The position numbers and the translations under genes are program-made. Shown in pieces: positions 17,943-26,279 of a stretch of DNA of 61,111 nt. Position 1 is the stretch's first letter; every line of letters starts with the position of its first letter. This DNA comes from Clostridia bacterium. GTDB taxonomy: Bacteria > Bacillota > Clostridia > Christensenellales > Borkfalkiaceae. The notes under the pieces were generated by a model. It was not told the origin of the DNA and made no database searches. It saw nothing but the letters and a program-made list of their open reading frames with translations. The stretch is taken from positions 1-61,111 of the forward strand of contig CAAGJM010000021.1 in the NCBI GenBank assembly GCA_900770185.1, given 5' to 3'.

Positions 17943-19811
17943 ATGAAAAATAAACAAAAAGATTTGATTATCGGCAACGGCGTTGCCGCAAACAGTAATA
18001 AAAAAATCGAAAAACGTGGTTTTAAAGCGGGTAAAAACGCCGCTAAAAAACCCGATAACAAAGTTAAAAACGCAGCAAAAAACATAAGCGGTAAAACTCA
18101 GAATACCGCCGCGCGCACACCTTCGTCGGAAGAGAAAATCATAAAAGCACAAAATAAAAAAGGCGAAAAAAACGTCTTAAAAGTCCGCTTTTTGGGCGGC
18201 GTGGGTGAAATCGGCAAAAACATGACCGCGCTCGAATACGGCAAAGACATCATCGTTATCGACGCGGGTCTTACCTTTCCCAGCGCGGATATGCCCGGGA
18301 TAGATTTGGTTATACCCGATATAACATATCTTCAACAAAACAAAGACAGAGTACGCGCCATATTTTTAACCCACGGACACGAAGACCATATCGGCGGACT
18401 GCCGTACCTTTTAAGGGATATCAACGCCCCCGTTTACGGCACGAAGATAACTCTTACTTTGTCGGACTATAAAATAAGCGAACTTAAAGTAAAGGGCGCG
18501 AAACTCAACTGCGTCGCGCCGAAAAGCGTAGTTAAAGCGGGATGCTTTTCGGTTGAGTTTATAAACGTGAACCATTCGATTCCGGGGGCGGTCGCGCTGG
18601 CGATAACCACTCCCGTCGGGGTTGTGTTCCACACGGGCGACTTTAAGGTTGATTTAACCCCTATGGGCGGCGAAATCATAGACATTGCCCGCCTTACCGA
18701 AATAGGTAAACGCGGCGTTAAACTTATGCTTGCCGAGTCTACGAACGTAGAGCGGGACGGATATTCGATGAGCGAAAGCGTCGTTTATAAAAGTTTAGAG
18801 CGGCTGTTCCAGCAAAACAGAACGAGGCGGATAATCGTCGCCACGTTTGCAAGCAACGTTTACAGGCTTCAACAAATCATGAACCTTGCCGTTAAAAACA
18901 AGCGTAAAGTCGCGCTTTCGGGGCGAAGCATGATAAACGTCGTTGACGCCGCCGTAAAGGTCGGCGAAATGAACGTGCCGCAAGATTTAATAATAAGTTT
19001 AGATAAAATTAAAAATTACGCCGATAAAGATTTGGTCGTTATCTCAACCGGGTCGCAGGGCGAGCCGATGAGCGCGCTTACCCGCATGGCTTCGGGTGAG
19101 CCGAGCGCAGTACCCATCGGCGATAACGACACCATTATAATTTCCGCTTCGCCTATCCCCGGCAACGAAAAAAGCGTTTATCAGGTTATAAACAACTTAT
19201 ACAGAAAGGGTGCGGAAGTCGTTTACGAATCTATCGAAAAAATTCACGCTTCGGGGCATGCCTGTCGCGAAGAATTAAAGATAATGCACTCGCTTATAAA
19301 GCCTAAATTCTTTATACCCGTGCACGGCGAATATCGCCACCTTAAAAAGCATACGGAACTTGCGAAAGAAATGGGCATGCGTGAAGGAAATATGCTTATC
19401 GCAGACATCGGCGACACCGTCGAAATAGGCAAAAACACCATGCGCCGCGGCGAAAAATTCCCGTCAGGCTCGCGCTTTGTAGACGGGCTTTCGATAGACG
19501 AGACGCAAAGCGTCATCCGCGACAGAATGCACCTTTCCGAAGAGGGGTTAATCGTCGCTATCTGCTGCGTTTCGAGCGAAAACGGCAAAGTTATGCAAGA
19601 CCCCGATATAATTTGCAAGGGCGCGGGGCTTACCGACGTGCAGATTGACGAAATGAAGTCGCTTATCGTAAAGACGATTGAAAAGTACGACGTAAAAAGC
19701 GCGGGCGACAGCGTTGACGCGCGCAACTTTTTGCGTAAAAAATTAAGAGACTATCTGTTTAAAAAGACGAAGAAAAACCCGATGATTCTGCCCGTCATTA
19801 CTGAAGTATAA
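17943..19811 (+). CDS. rnj: ribonuclease J
   Basis: A metallo-beta-lactamase/beta-CASP ribonuclease with 5'-3' exonuclease and endonuclease activity in mRNA decay and rRNA processing. The zinc motif THGHEDHIGG is at about residues 143-152, and the beta-CASP and C-terminal dimer regions follow (HASGHACREEL, PVHGEYRH). The first 75 residues are a Lys/Asn/Ala-rich basic extension, as in several Bacillota homologues, likely RNA-binding or disordered. ATG 17943 is preferred to GTG 17937 because AGGTG overlaps the GTG; the spacing is short, so the start is uncertain. trmR follows after one base. Confidence 0.93.
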   Translation: MKNKQKDLIIGNGVAANSNKKIEKRGFKAGKNAAKKPDNKVKNAAKNISGKTQNTAARTPSSEEKIIKAQNKKGEKNVLKVRFLGGVGEIGKNMTALEYGKDIIVIDAGLTFPSADMPGIDLVIPDITYLQQNKDRVRAIFLTHGHEDHIGGLPYLLRDINAPVYGTKITLTLSDYKISELKVKGAKLNCVAPKSVVKAGCFSVEFINVNHSIPGAVALAITTPVGVVFHTGDFKVDLTPMGGEIIDIARLTEIGKRGVKLMLAESTNVERDGYSMSESVVYKSLERLFQQNRTRRIIVATFASNVYRLQQIMNLAVKNKRKVALSGRSMINVVDAAVKVGEMNVPQDLIISLDKIKNYADKDLVVISTGSQGEPMSALTRMASGEPSAVPIGDNDTIIISASPIPGNEKSVYQVINNLYRKGAEVVYESIEKIHASGHACREELKIMHSLIKPKFFIPVHGEYRHLKKHTELAKEMGMREGNMLIADIGDTVEIGKNTMRRGEKFPSGSRFVDGLSIDETQSVIRDRMHLSEEGLIVAICCVSSENGKVMQDPDIICKGAGLTDVQIDEMKSLIVKTIEKYDVKSAGDSVDARNFLRKKLRDYLFKKTKKNPMILPVITEV

Positions 19812-19812
19812 A

Positions 19813-20445
19813 ATGAGCGAATATACCGACGAATTGATATTTAAAAGCGCGAAATCCGCGCTTCCCGCCGCGCTATGGGAAATAAGCGAGCGTTGCCGCG
19901 AAAAGGGCGTGCCGACGATGCTTTTAAGCGGTTTGAACGAATTATGCTTAGCGGTTAAAATCAAAAACCCCGCGCGCGTTCTGGAACTCGGCACCGCTTT
20001 GGGCGTTTCGGGCACGGCGATGCTTTTATCGTGCAACTGTATGCTGACGACGGTTGAAAAAAACGTTGACAGCGTTTTGGCGGCGGAAGAAACTTTTAAA
20101 AAATTCGGCGTTTTTAAACGGGTCACCCAGCTTACGGGCGACACGCTCGAAACGGTTAAAAAAATAGCGGACGAAAAGTTCGATTTTATCTTTCTTGACT
20201 GCAATAAAGCGGCTTATCCGCTCGTATACGAATATTTAAAGAATATGCTTAACTCAGGCGGGGCGCTGCTTGCGGATAACGTGTTGTTCCGCGGTTACGT
20301 CGAAGGGGCGAAAGAAACGCCGAAAATTTACCGCACGCTGGTGCAAAAAATCGACAGGTTCAACCAACTCGTCGCAAACGACGAAGATATGATAACCACC
20401 GTTTTAAACGTCGGTGACGGGCTTTTGATAGCGGTTAAAAAATAA
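19813..20445 (+). CDS. trmR: tRNA 5-hydroxyuridine methyltransferase (TrmR-like)
   Basis: A class I O-methyltransferase of the COMT-like family. SAM site VLELGTALGVSGTAML is at about residues 56-71, and the metal/substrate segment IFLDCNKAAYPLVYEY is near residue 136. In Bacillus subtilis TrmR (YrrM) methylates 5-hydroxyuridine at tRNA wobble position 34 and sits beside the hydroxylating U32 proteins TrhP. The same adjacency here, with the U32 gene 18 bases downstream, supports this call over a small-molecule catechol methyltransferase. It is one base from the end of rnj, so the three form one operon. Confidence 0.8.
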   Translation: MSEYTDELIFKSAKSALPAALWEISERCREKGVPTMLLSGLNELCLAVKIKNPARVLELGTALGVSGTAMLLSCNCMLTTVEKNVDSVLAAEETFKKFGVFKRVTQLTGDTLETVKKIADEKFDFIFLDCNKAAYPLVYEYLKNMLNSGGALLADNVLFRGYVEGAKETPKIYRTLVQKIDRFNQLVANDEDMITTVLNVGDGLLIAVKK

Positions 20446-20463
20446 TTGAGGAGCAAAATTCAG

Positions 20464-21699
20464 ATGAAAAAGATAGAGTTGCTCGCGCCGGCAGGCAATT
20501 TTTCAAAACTGAAAACAGCTTTATATTACGGGGCGGACGCGGTTTACGCGGGCGGCAAAAATTTGTCGCTTCGCGCATTTTCGGATAACTTTACGGACGA
20601 AGAGATGTGCGCCGCCGTTAAGTACGCCCACTCTTTAAACAAAAAAGTATACGTTACGGTGAACGTTTTTGCCCGCAATGCGGATATTAAACGGGCGGGA
20701 GAATATTTTAAGTTTTTAGAAGAAATTAAAGCCGACGCCGCCATCGTTACCGACCCCGGTCTTATCGCCTTAGCGAAAACCGTTGCGCCGGGCCTTGAAA
20801 TTCACCTTTCCACGCAGGCGAACACTTTAAACGCGGCGGCGGCTAAGTTTTGGGTCGATACGGGCGTAAAAAGGGTCATTCTGGCGCGAGAATTATCTTT
20901 TAACGAAATTAAAGAAATCAACGACGCTTTGCCGAAAACAGCCGAAACGGAATGTTTCGTTCACGGCGCGATGTGCATAAGTTACAGCGGCAGGTGTTTG
21001 CTTTCGAACTACTTAAACGGGCGCGACGGCAACCGCGGCGAGTGCGTGCAGGCGTGCAGATGGAACTGGGAAATGCGCGAGAAAGGTAAGGGCGGCGAAT
21101 ACGTCACCGTCACCGAAGACGAGCGCGGCACTTACGTTTTGAACAGCAAAGATTTGAATATGATAGATTATATCGGCAATTTTGTTCGCGCTGGCGTAAG
21201 TTCGCTAAAAATAGAAGGGCGAATGAAAAGCGAATATTATCTTGCAACCGTCATAAACGCATATCGGCGCGCGATCGACGAGTATTATAGAATAGGCGAC
21301 GCGTACGCCGAAAATCCGCTTTTTAACGGCGAACTTAAAAAGACTTGTCACCGCGCTTTCACGACCGCTTATATGCTTAACCCCGAAAACGCCGAAACGG
21401 TCAATTATAAAAACAGCCAGTCGCTCGGCGACGCGGAGTTTATAGCCGTCGTTACGGCTTATGATAAGGGCAGCGGAATTGCCGAAATAGAAATGCGCAA
21501 CCGCTTTAAGGCGGGCGAAACGCTCGAAGTTTTGTCCCCGGGCGAAAACTTCAATAAAAAAATCGTTATGGACGGGCTTAAAAACGACGCGGGCGAAGAA
21601 GTTGCGGACGCAAAACTCGTACAGCAAAAACTATACTTTAAGCCGCCGTTTAAGTTAAATGCGGGCGATATGCTTCGGCGCGAAACCGCCGCCGAATAA
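20464..21699 (+). CDS. trhP: U32-family tRNA hydroxylation protein (TrhP-like)
   Basis: A 411-residue peptidase U32 family protein; members of this branch are needed for 5-hydroxyuridine at tRNA position 34 rather than proteolysis. It shows the opening LLAPAGNFSKLKTALYYGAD, the cysteine-rich core (FVHGAMCISYSGRC ... GECVQACRW, about residues 160-200), and the SLKIEGRMKS motif. The ATG at 20464 is used since GAGGAG ends 10 bases before it; an upstream in-frame TTG (20446) has no site. With TrmR it would hydroxylate then methylate wobble uridine. One U32 gene is present here, whereas B. subtilis has two. Confidence 0.85.
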   Translation: MKKIELLAPAGNFSKLKTALYYGADAVYAGGKNLSLRAFSDNFTDEEMCAAVKYAHSLNKKVYVTVNVFARNADIKRAGEYFKFLEEIKADAAIVTDPGLIALAKTVAPGLEIHLSTQANTLNAAAAKFWVDTGVKRVILARELSFNEIKEINDALPKTAETECFVHGAMCISYSGRCLLSNYLNGRDGNRGECVQACRWNWEMREKGKGGEYVTVTEDERGTYVLNSKDLNMIDYIGNFVRAGVSSLKIEGRMKSEYYLATVINAYRRAIDEYYRIGDAYAENPLFNGELKKTCHRAFTTAYMLNPENAETVNYKNSQSLGDAEFIAVVTAYDKGSGIAEIEMRNRFKAGETLEVLSPGENFNKKIVMDGLKNDAGEEVADAKLVQQKLYFKPPFKLNAGDMLRRETAAE

Positions 21700-21805
21700 C
21701 AGACAGATTTAAAGGTTGCTATATTTAATTATCGGCTTTTAAAAACGCCGAAATTCGACATATTTTTTACCACGCTTAAATAAACATTAAAAACGGGGTA
21801 AAATT

Positions 21806-22504
21806 ATGTTTTTTGATTTTTTAAACTTCATCGTTTCAAAAATTTTATTCTTTTGCGGCGCGGTTACGGGCGATTGTTTTTTAAGACCGTTAAGCCCTGA
21901 AGACGAGGAAAAATATCTGAGGCTTTTCAAAGAAGAAAACGACAAAAACGCAAAAGATATTTTAATACGCCACAATATGCGTTTGGTCGCGCACGTCGTT
22001 AAAAAATATCAGGGGGCGGAAAATCAGGACGATTTGATTTCGACGGGAACGATAGGACTTATAAAAGCGATTAACACTTACGATAATAGTAAAGGCACCG
22101 CGCTTGCGACGTATACCGCAAGGTGCATAGAAAACGAAATTTTAATGTTGCTTCGCGCAAATAAAAAATATCAGGGCACGGCGTCGCTTTCAGACGCTAT
22201 CGGAACGGATAAAGACGGTAACGAACTTACGCTTATGGATTTAATTCCCGACGATCAGGACAGCGTTATTGACCTTGTCGAGAGAAAAATCGAGCGCAAA
22301 AACCTTATAAAACTATTGCAAAAATGCTTGAACGGGCGTGAATACGCCGTTATAAATCTCAGATACGGGTTAAAGGGCGGCAAGCCGCTGCCGCAACGCG
22401 AAGTGGCGGCGTTTTTAAAAATATCGCGCTCGTATATATCGCGCATCGAAAAAAAGGCGATTGAAAAGGTAAGAAAAGAAATAAGCGAGAACGGGTTTTA
22501 TTGA
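21806..22504 (+). CDS. sigK: RNA polymerase sporulation sigma factor SigK
   Basis: The late mother-cell sigma factor of endospore formation. The 232-residue protein has a hydrophobic pro-peptide-like N-terminus (FDFLNFIVSKILFF), sigma region 2 (RHNMRLVAHVVKKY, DLISTGTIGLIKAI, ATYTARCIENEILM) and region 4 (REVAAFLKISRSYISRIEKKA), closely like SigK. SigE is also similar, but the N-terminus and the LRPLSPEDEEKYL opening favour SigK. The gene is intact, with no skin-type insertion. Its stop overlaps the next gene by one base. Its presence says the organism is, or recently was, a spore former. Confidence 0.9.
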   Translation: MFFDFLNFIVSKILFFCGAVTGDCFLRPLSPEDEEKYLRLFKEENDKNAKDILIRHNMRLVAHVVKKYQGAENQDDLISTGTIGLIKAINTYDNSKGTALATYTARCIENEILMLLRANKKYQGTASLSDAIGTDKDGNELTLMDLIPDDQDSVIDLVERKIERKNLIKLLQKCLNGREYAVINLRYGLKGGKPLPQREVAAFLKISRSYISRIEKKAIEKVRKEISENGFY

Positions 22505-23295
22505 TGGAATATTCTATTGTTACGGGCGGAAGCGGCGTCTTAGGTAAAGAGGTTGCGAAATTTGCCTTGCTTAGGGGCGAAAACGTTTATATTTTAGGGC
22601 GAAGCGGCGAAAAGCTGACGCTTATCGAGCGGGAACTTTCCGCTAAATTCCCCAAAAGCGTTATTAAAACCGCCGCCGTCGACTTAGCAAGCGAAACAGC
22701 CCGCGCCGAATTTTTTAAATCTTTTGCGGGCGAAAACGGAATTGTTTCCGCGCTATACTTCGTAGCGGGCGTGGATACGCAAAAAGCGTTTATTAAGTAC
22801 GACGAGCGTAGAATTATAAATCAAGCGCGCGTAAACTATGAAGCGGCTTTGTCGTTTACGAACTATGCGCTTAAAAATAAAGGCAAAAATCTTAATATTT
22901 TAGCCGTTTCGTCTTTGACGGGGGTAACGCCGATGCCGTACTTTGCCGAATACGCAAGCTTAAAAGGCGCGCTTATATCGTTTTTTAAGGCGTTAAGATA
23001 CGAATTGAAGGGGACGGGCGTTTCGATAACCGTGCTTGCGCCCGGCAGCATACCCACGCGCGACGATATAATCGCGGATATAAAAAAGCAAGGCTTGACG
23101 GGTAAAATGTCGGCTAAAAGCCCCGAATACGTAGTTAAAAAAGCGTTTAAATGCTTAGATAAAAATAAGTTTTTATGTATCCCCGGCGGGTGGAACAAAT
23201 TCGTTTACGTTTTATCGAAACTTGCGCCGCCCGCTATAACCGAACGAGTTATATCGAAAAAATTCAGAAACAAAGAAAAGGACGCTTTCGGATAA
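22504..23295 (+). CDS. short-chain dehydrogenase/reductase
   Basis: A 263-residue NAD(P)-binding oxidoreductase. It has the cofactor motif TGGSGVLG at residues 7-14, the Ser in AVSSLTG and the catalytic YASLK (Tyr and Lys spaced by three). The C-terminal part is basic and hydrophobic (KFVYVLSKLAPPAITERVISKKF), which may bring it to the membrane and resembles DltE/YqjQ-like SDRs. The substrate is unknown. The start ATG overlaps the sigK stop (TGATG), an unusual coupling that could mean use in the mother cell. Confidence 0.8.
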   Translation: MEYSIVTGGSGVLGKEVAKFALLRGENVYILGRSGEKLTLIERELSAKFPKSVIKTAAVDLASETARAEFFKSFAGENGIVSALYFVAGVDTQKAFIKYDERRIINQARVNYEAALSFTNYALKNKGKNLNILAVSSLTGVTPMPYFAEYASLKGALISFFKALRYELKGTGVSITVLAPGSIPTRDDIIADIKKQGLTGKMSAKSPEYVVKKAFKCLDKNKFLCIPGGWNKFVYVLSKLAPPAITERVISKKFRNKEKDAFG

Positions 23296-23327
23296 TCGCT
23301 ATATATGCGGCAATTTTAATATACGCA

Positions 23328-23356
23328 TTTACAAATCGAACAAAGCGTGATAAAAT
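23328..23356 (+). promoter_or_regulatory. promoter of thyA-folA
   Basis: TTTACA (23328-23333), 17 bases, TAAAAT (23351-23356), 27 bases before thyA. Confidence 0.6.
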
Positions 23357-23382
23357 AATTAAAATACGTTCAGGAGAAATTT

Positions 23383-24213
23383 ATGAGTTTAGCGGATAAA
23401 GTTTTTATAGAAAATTGCACCGATATAATAAACAACGGGTTTTGGGATACTAACGTTCCCGTCCGCCCGCATTGGGAAGACGGCACGCCCGCGCACACGG
23501 TTAAAAAGTTTTGCGTAGTCAACAGGTACGATTTATCTAAAGAATTCCCCATTTTAACGATTCGCAAGACCTTTTTAAAGTCCGCAATAGACGAAATTTT
23601 GTGGATTTGGCAAAAAAAGAGCAATAACGTCCATGACCTTCACTCTCATATATGGGACAGCTGGGCGGACGAAACGGGGTCCATAGGCAAGGCATACGGA
23701 TACCAACTGGGCGTAAAACATAAGTATAAAGAGGGCGAAATGGATCAGGTCGACAGAGTTTTGTACGACTTGAAAAACAACCCTTATTCGCGCAGAATAA
23801 TGACGAATATCTACACCTTTCAAGACCTTCACGAAATGCACCTTTATCCGTGCGCTTATTCGATGACTTTTAACGTAACGGACGGGAAGTTAAACGGCAT
23901 TTTAAACCAGCGCAGCAACGATATGCTTACCGCCAACAACTGGAACGTGGTGCAGTACTCGGTGCTTTTGATGATGTTTGCGCAAGTTAGCGGGCTTAAG
24001 GTCGGCGAACTCGTGCACGTTATAGCGGACGCGCACATTTACGACAGACACGTGCCTATTTTTAACGAGATAAAGAACAATCCGCAGTATGACGCGCCGG
24101 TTCTCGTTATGAATAAAGACGTCAAGAATTTTTACGATTTTACGGTTGACGACTTTAAGCTTGAAAATTATCAGGCGACCCCTCTTAAAACCAAATTGGA
24201 GGTGGCTATTTAA
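23383..24213 (+). CDS. thyA: thymidylate synthase (ThyA)
   Basis: Converts dUMP to dTMP with methylene-tetrahydrofolate, releasing dihydrofolate. The 276-residue protein has the active-site Cys157 in LYPCAYSMTF, the folate/dUMP motif QRSNDML, and the HIYDRH stretch. TCAGGAGA sits 7 bases before the ATG. The stop overlaps the folA start (TAATG). This pairing is biochemically sensible because the next enzyme recycles the dihydrofolate. There is no sign of a ThyX alternative in the window. Confidence 0.96.
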   Translation: MSLADKVFIENCTDIINNGFWDTNVPVRPHWEDGTPAHTVKKFCVVNRYDLSKEFPILTIRKTFLKSAIDEILWIWQKKSNNVHDLHSHIWDSWADETGSIGKAYGYQLGVKHKYKEGEMDQVDRVLYDLKNNPYSRRIMTNIYTFQDLHEMHLYPCAYSMTFNVTDGKLNGILNQRSNDMLTANNWNVVQYSVLLMMFAQVSGLKVGELVHVIADAHIYDRHVPIFNEIKNNPQYDAPVLVMNKDVKNFYDFTVDDFKLENYQATPLKTKLEVAI

Positions 24214-24713
24214 TGAAAGCGATAGTTGCGGTCGATAAAAAATGGGGGATAGGCAAAAAGAACGGGCTTTTGTTTTCGATACCCGAGGACATGAGGTTTT
24301 TCAGAAGCAATACTTTAAACAAAGTTTGCGTTATGGGCTACAATACCCTATTATCTTTTCCGGAATCTAAACCCCTTAAAAACAGAGTGAATATCGTGCT
24401 TGCGCCCGAAACCGTCACCCGTGACGACGTTATAGTTACGCACACGCTTAAAGAGCTGTCTGAAGTTCTTAAAAACTACGATACGGACGACGTTTTCGTT
24501 ATCGGCGGGGCGATGTTTTACAGGACGATGTTAAGTTATTGTTCCGAAGTGTACGTGACTAAGGTTGACGCGGACGGCGGCGCGGAAGTGTTTTACCCGA
24601 ACCTTGACGAAGACAAGCGTTTTACTTGTGTCAGCGAGGGCGAAACTATTAAAACGAACGGCTACAATATAAAATTCACCGTGTATAAAAACAACGCGGT
24701 CGAAGAATTTTAA
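24213..24713 (+). CDS. folA: dihydrofolate reductase
   Basis: Reduces dihydrofolate to tetrahydrofolate with NADPH. The 166-residue protein begins MKAIVAVDKKWGIGKKNGLL (Trp/Gly substrate loop), has the acidic active-site region IPEDMRFFRS, the MGYNTLLSFP segment and the cofactor motif VIGGAMFY. The MGYNT segment replaces the usual MGRKT, so one normally basic cofactor-contact position is Tyr here. It is coupled to thyA by a one-base overlap and followed by a terminator. Confidence 0.94.
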   Translation: MKAIVAVDKKWGIGKKNGLLFSIPEDMRFFRSNTLNKVCVMGYNTLLSFPESKPLKNRVNIVLAPETVTRDDVIVTHTLKELSEVLKNYDTDDVFVIGGAMFYRTMLSYCSEVYVTKVDADGGAEVFYPNLDEDKRFTCVSEGETIKTNGYNIKFTVYKNNAVEEF

Positions 24714-24725
24714 AGAAACTTAAAG

Positions 24726-24758
24726 CACCCGAAGGTTTTGCCCGCGGGTGTTTTTTAT
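24726..24758 (+). terminator. terminator of thyA-folA
   Basis: Stem CACCCG / CGGGTG (24726-24731 and 24745-24750) with a 13-base loop, then TTTTTTATT. Confidence 0.8.
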
Positions 24759-24837
24759 TGCGAAAAAATAAGTCACAATAACTTTAAAAGGATAAATTCA
24801 GGGGGTAAAATATACACGGGGAATCGAAAGGAGAACT

Positions 24838-25944
24838 ATGTTAGGAAAAATTACAGGACGATGCGTTATGCCCGAAAAGTACGACTTATATAAGTCCGAC
24901 GCGGGCGCGGAAATCGTTTTTAAAGTCGACGAGGTGAACGACGGGGTGTATTTAAGCGACTTAAACGCCTACCTTATAACTCTCGGCGTCGAAGACGAAA
25001 GAAACAAATATCTTTTAAGCAAATCGGTTGAAAACAACGTTTTGTCGCTGAGTTTTGCGGTCAATAAACTCGTTACCTCTAAAAGCGGCAAAGTTACGGC
25101 GCAGATAGTTTTCGAAAGCGTCGGCGGCGAAGTTATTTATCACACGATGATATTTTATTTATCCGTCAAAAATTCGGTCAGCGGATATGCCGAGCCTTCC
25201 GAGCCGTTGCCGAGCGCGATAACTTCTCTTCAAAACTCGCTTGCCGCAACTATCGAGCAGTGCAAAGAATTAAAAACCGATTACCTTGAACAGGCGGAAG
25301 AGTACCGAAGCGAAAAAGCCGCGCTAAGCGCTAAAATCGAAAAACTTACCCCGAATTACGTTTTAATCGAAAAGGTTATAACGGGCTACACCGTTTTGGA
25401 AACCGCCCCCGAAGACTTTGCTACAAACTACGCAAGTTATTACAAAACAAACGGCAAGGCAAGAAGCGACATAGATTTTAATTACGTCGCTTTAACGGAA
25501 GCGGAAACGTTTGAAACGGGCAAATATTATTCTAAAACGACCGATGCGACCGACCTTAATAGGTACGGCGAAAGCGGAAAAGAACCCGACGGAACGCCTT
25601 ATGCGTTTAAAAATTTTTCCGTAGATATCGAGAACTCGGACACTACGTTTGATGTTTGGGCTCACATATATTTTTATGTCGGAAACCGTGCGTCGAGCAC
25701 TTTATATTTATATTATGGTGGCGTAGGAGCGGCTGTAAACTCTAAAAAGTCGGCAGTAAACGCCGACGTGCAAGGTAACGCCGTAAACGCGTACGCAATG
25801 GCATTGACTTCCGAAAACACTGCGACTAAGTTGCAGTTCAGAAAAAAGGAAATAATATCGGGGACAAGCGTCGTTTTAGGCGGTGTAAGGATACGTTCTT
25901 TGCCCGCCGACACTACGGTTTTGATTTACGGGGTGAGAATATGA
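24838..25944 (+). CDS. phage-tail/baseplate-like protein (BppU-type N-terminus)
   Basis: A 368-residue protein without signal peptide. Residues 1-120 look like the beta-sandwich seen at the N-terminus of siphophage baseplate/upper tail-fibre proteins (weak resemblance to BppU). Residues 125-180 form a coiled coil (ITSLQNSLAATIEQCKELKT ...), and the C-terminal 180 residues are beta-rich with many aromatics, as in receptor-binding or carbohydrate-binding tips. The ribosome site is AAAGGAGAACT. It overlaps the next small gene by 4 bases. No terminase, capsid, portal or tape-measure gene is nearby, so it is an isolated cassette. Confidence 0.55.
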   Translation: MLGKITGRCVMPEKYDLYKSDAGAEIVFKVDEVNDGVYLSDLNAYLITLGVEDERNKYLLSKSVENNVLSLSFAVNKLVTSKSGKVTAQIVFESVGGEVIYHTMIFYLSVKNSVSGYAEPSEPLPSAITSLQNSLAATIEQCKELKTDYLEQAEEYRSEKAALSAKIEKLTPNYVLIEKVITGYTVLETAPEDFATNYASYYKTNGKARSDIDFNYVALTEAETFETGKYYSKTTDATDLNRYGESGKEPDGTPYAFKNFSVDIENSDTTFDVWAHIYFYVGNRASSTLYLYYGGVGAAVNSKKSAVNADVQGNAVNAYAMALTSENTATKLQFRKKEIISGTSVVLGGVRIRSLPADTTVLIYGVRI

Positions 25945-26180
25945 AGACTAATATTTTAAAACTTATAAACGGCGAGTATTTGCCCGTCACGGTAGAAACG
26001 CCCGACGAAGAATTTAAAGATACGCGTTCGTATAGCGAAAAGGTCGTTTCGCTTATCCGCGAAAAATATTCGCTCGACGAAGAACTCGCTATACAGCGTC
26101 AACGCGACAGCAAACCGCAAGAATTCAGCGAGTATTTTGAATATTGCGAAGCGTGTAAGCAAAAAGCGAAACAAATATAG
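25941..26180 (+). CDS. small phage-tail-associated protein
   Basis: A 79-residue acidic protein with the segments LIREKYSLDEELAIQRQRD and EFSEYFEYCEACKQKAK. This Lys/Glu-rich pattern (a long helix with IxRQRD then ExxEYxxxxExCK) is often found in small proteins encoded right after tail-fibre genes in clostridial phages; their role is not defined. Its ATG overlaps the tail-like gene stop (ATGA). The pair is probably one transcript. Confidence 0.6.
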   Translation: MKTNILKLINGEYLPVTVETPDEEFKDTRSYSEKVVSLIREKYSLDEELAIQRQRDSKPQEFSEYFEYCEACKQKAKQI

Positions 26181-26210
26181 CTTAAGGTGCGGTTAAAAGC
26201 CGCTAAAAGA

Positions 26211-26239
26211 TTGACAATTTTCGCGCCGGATATTAAAAT
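26211..26239 (+). promoter_or_regulatory. promoter of aspS
   Basis: TTGACA (26211-26216), 17 bases, TAAAAT (26234-26239), 41 bases before the ATG. Confidence 0.75.
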
Positions 26240-26279
26240 ATATTTTATTATAACGTAACGCAAAAATACGGAGCGAAGT

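Noticed and set aside
20446..20463. TTG start for the U32 gene
   Set aside because: The GAGGAG ribosome site overlaps and follows this TTG, so it must serve the ATG at 20464.
24760..26200. Complete prophage
   Set aside because: Only two tail-like genes are present, flanked directly by folA and aspS; no integrase, terminase, portal or lysis genes.
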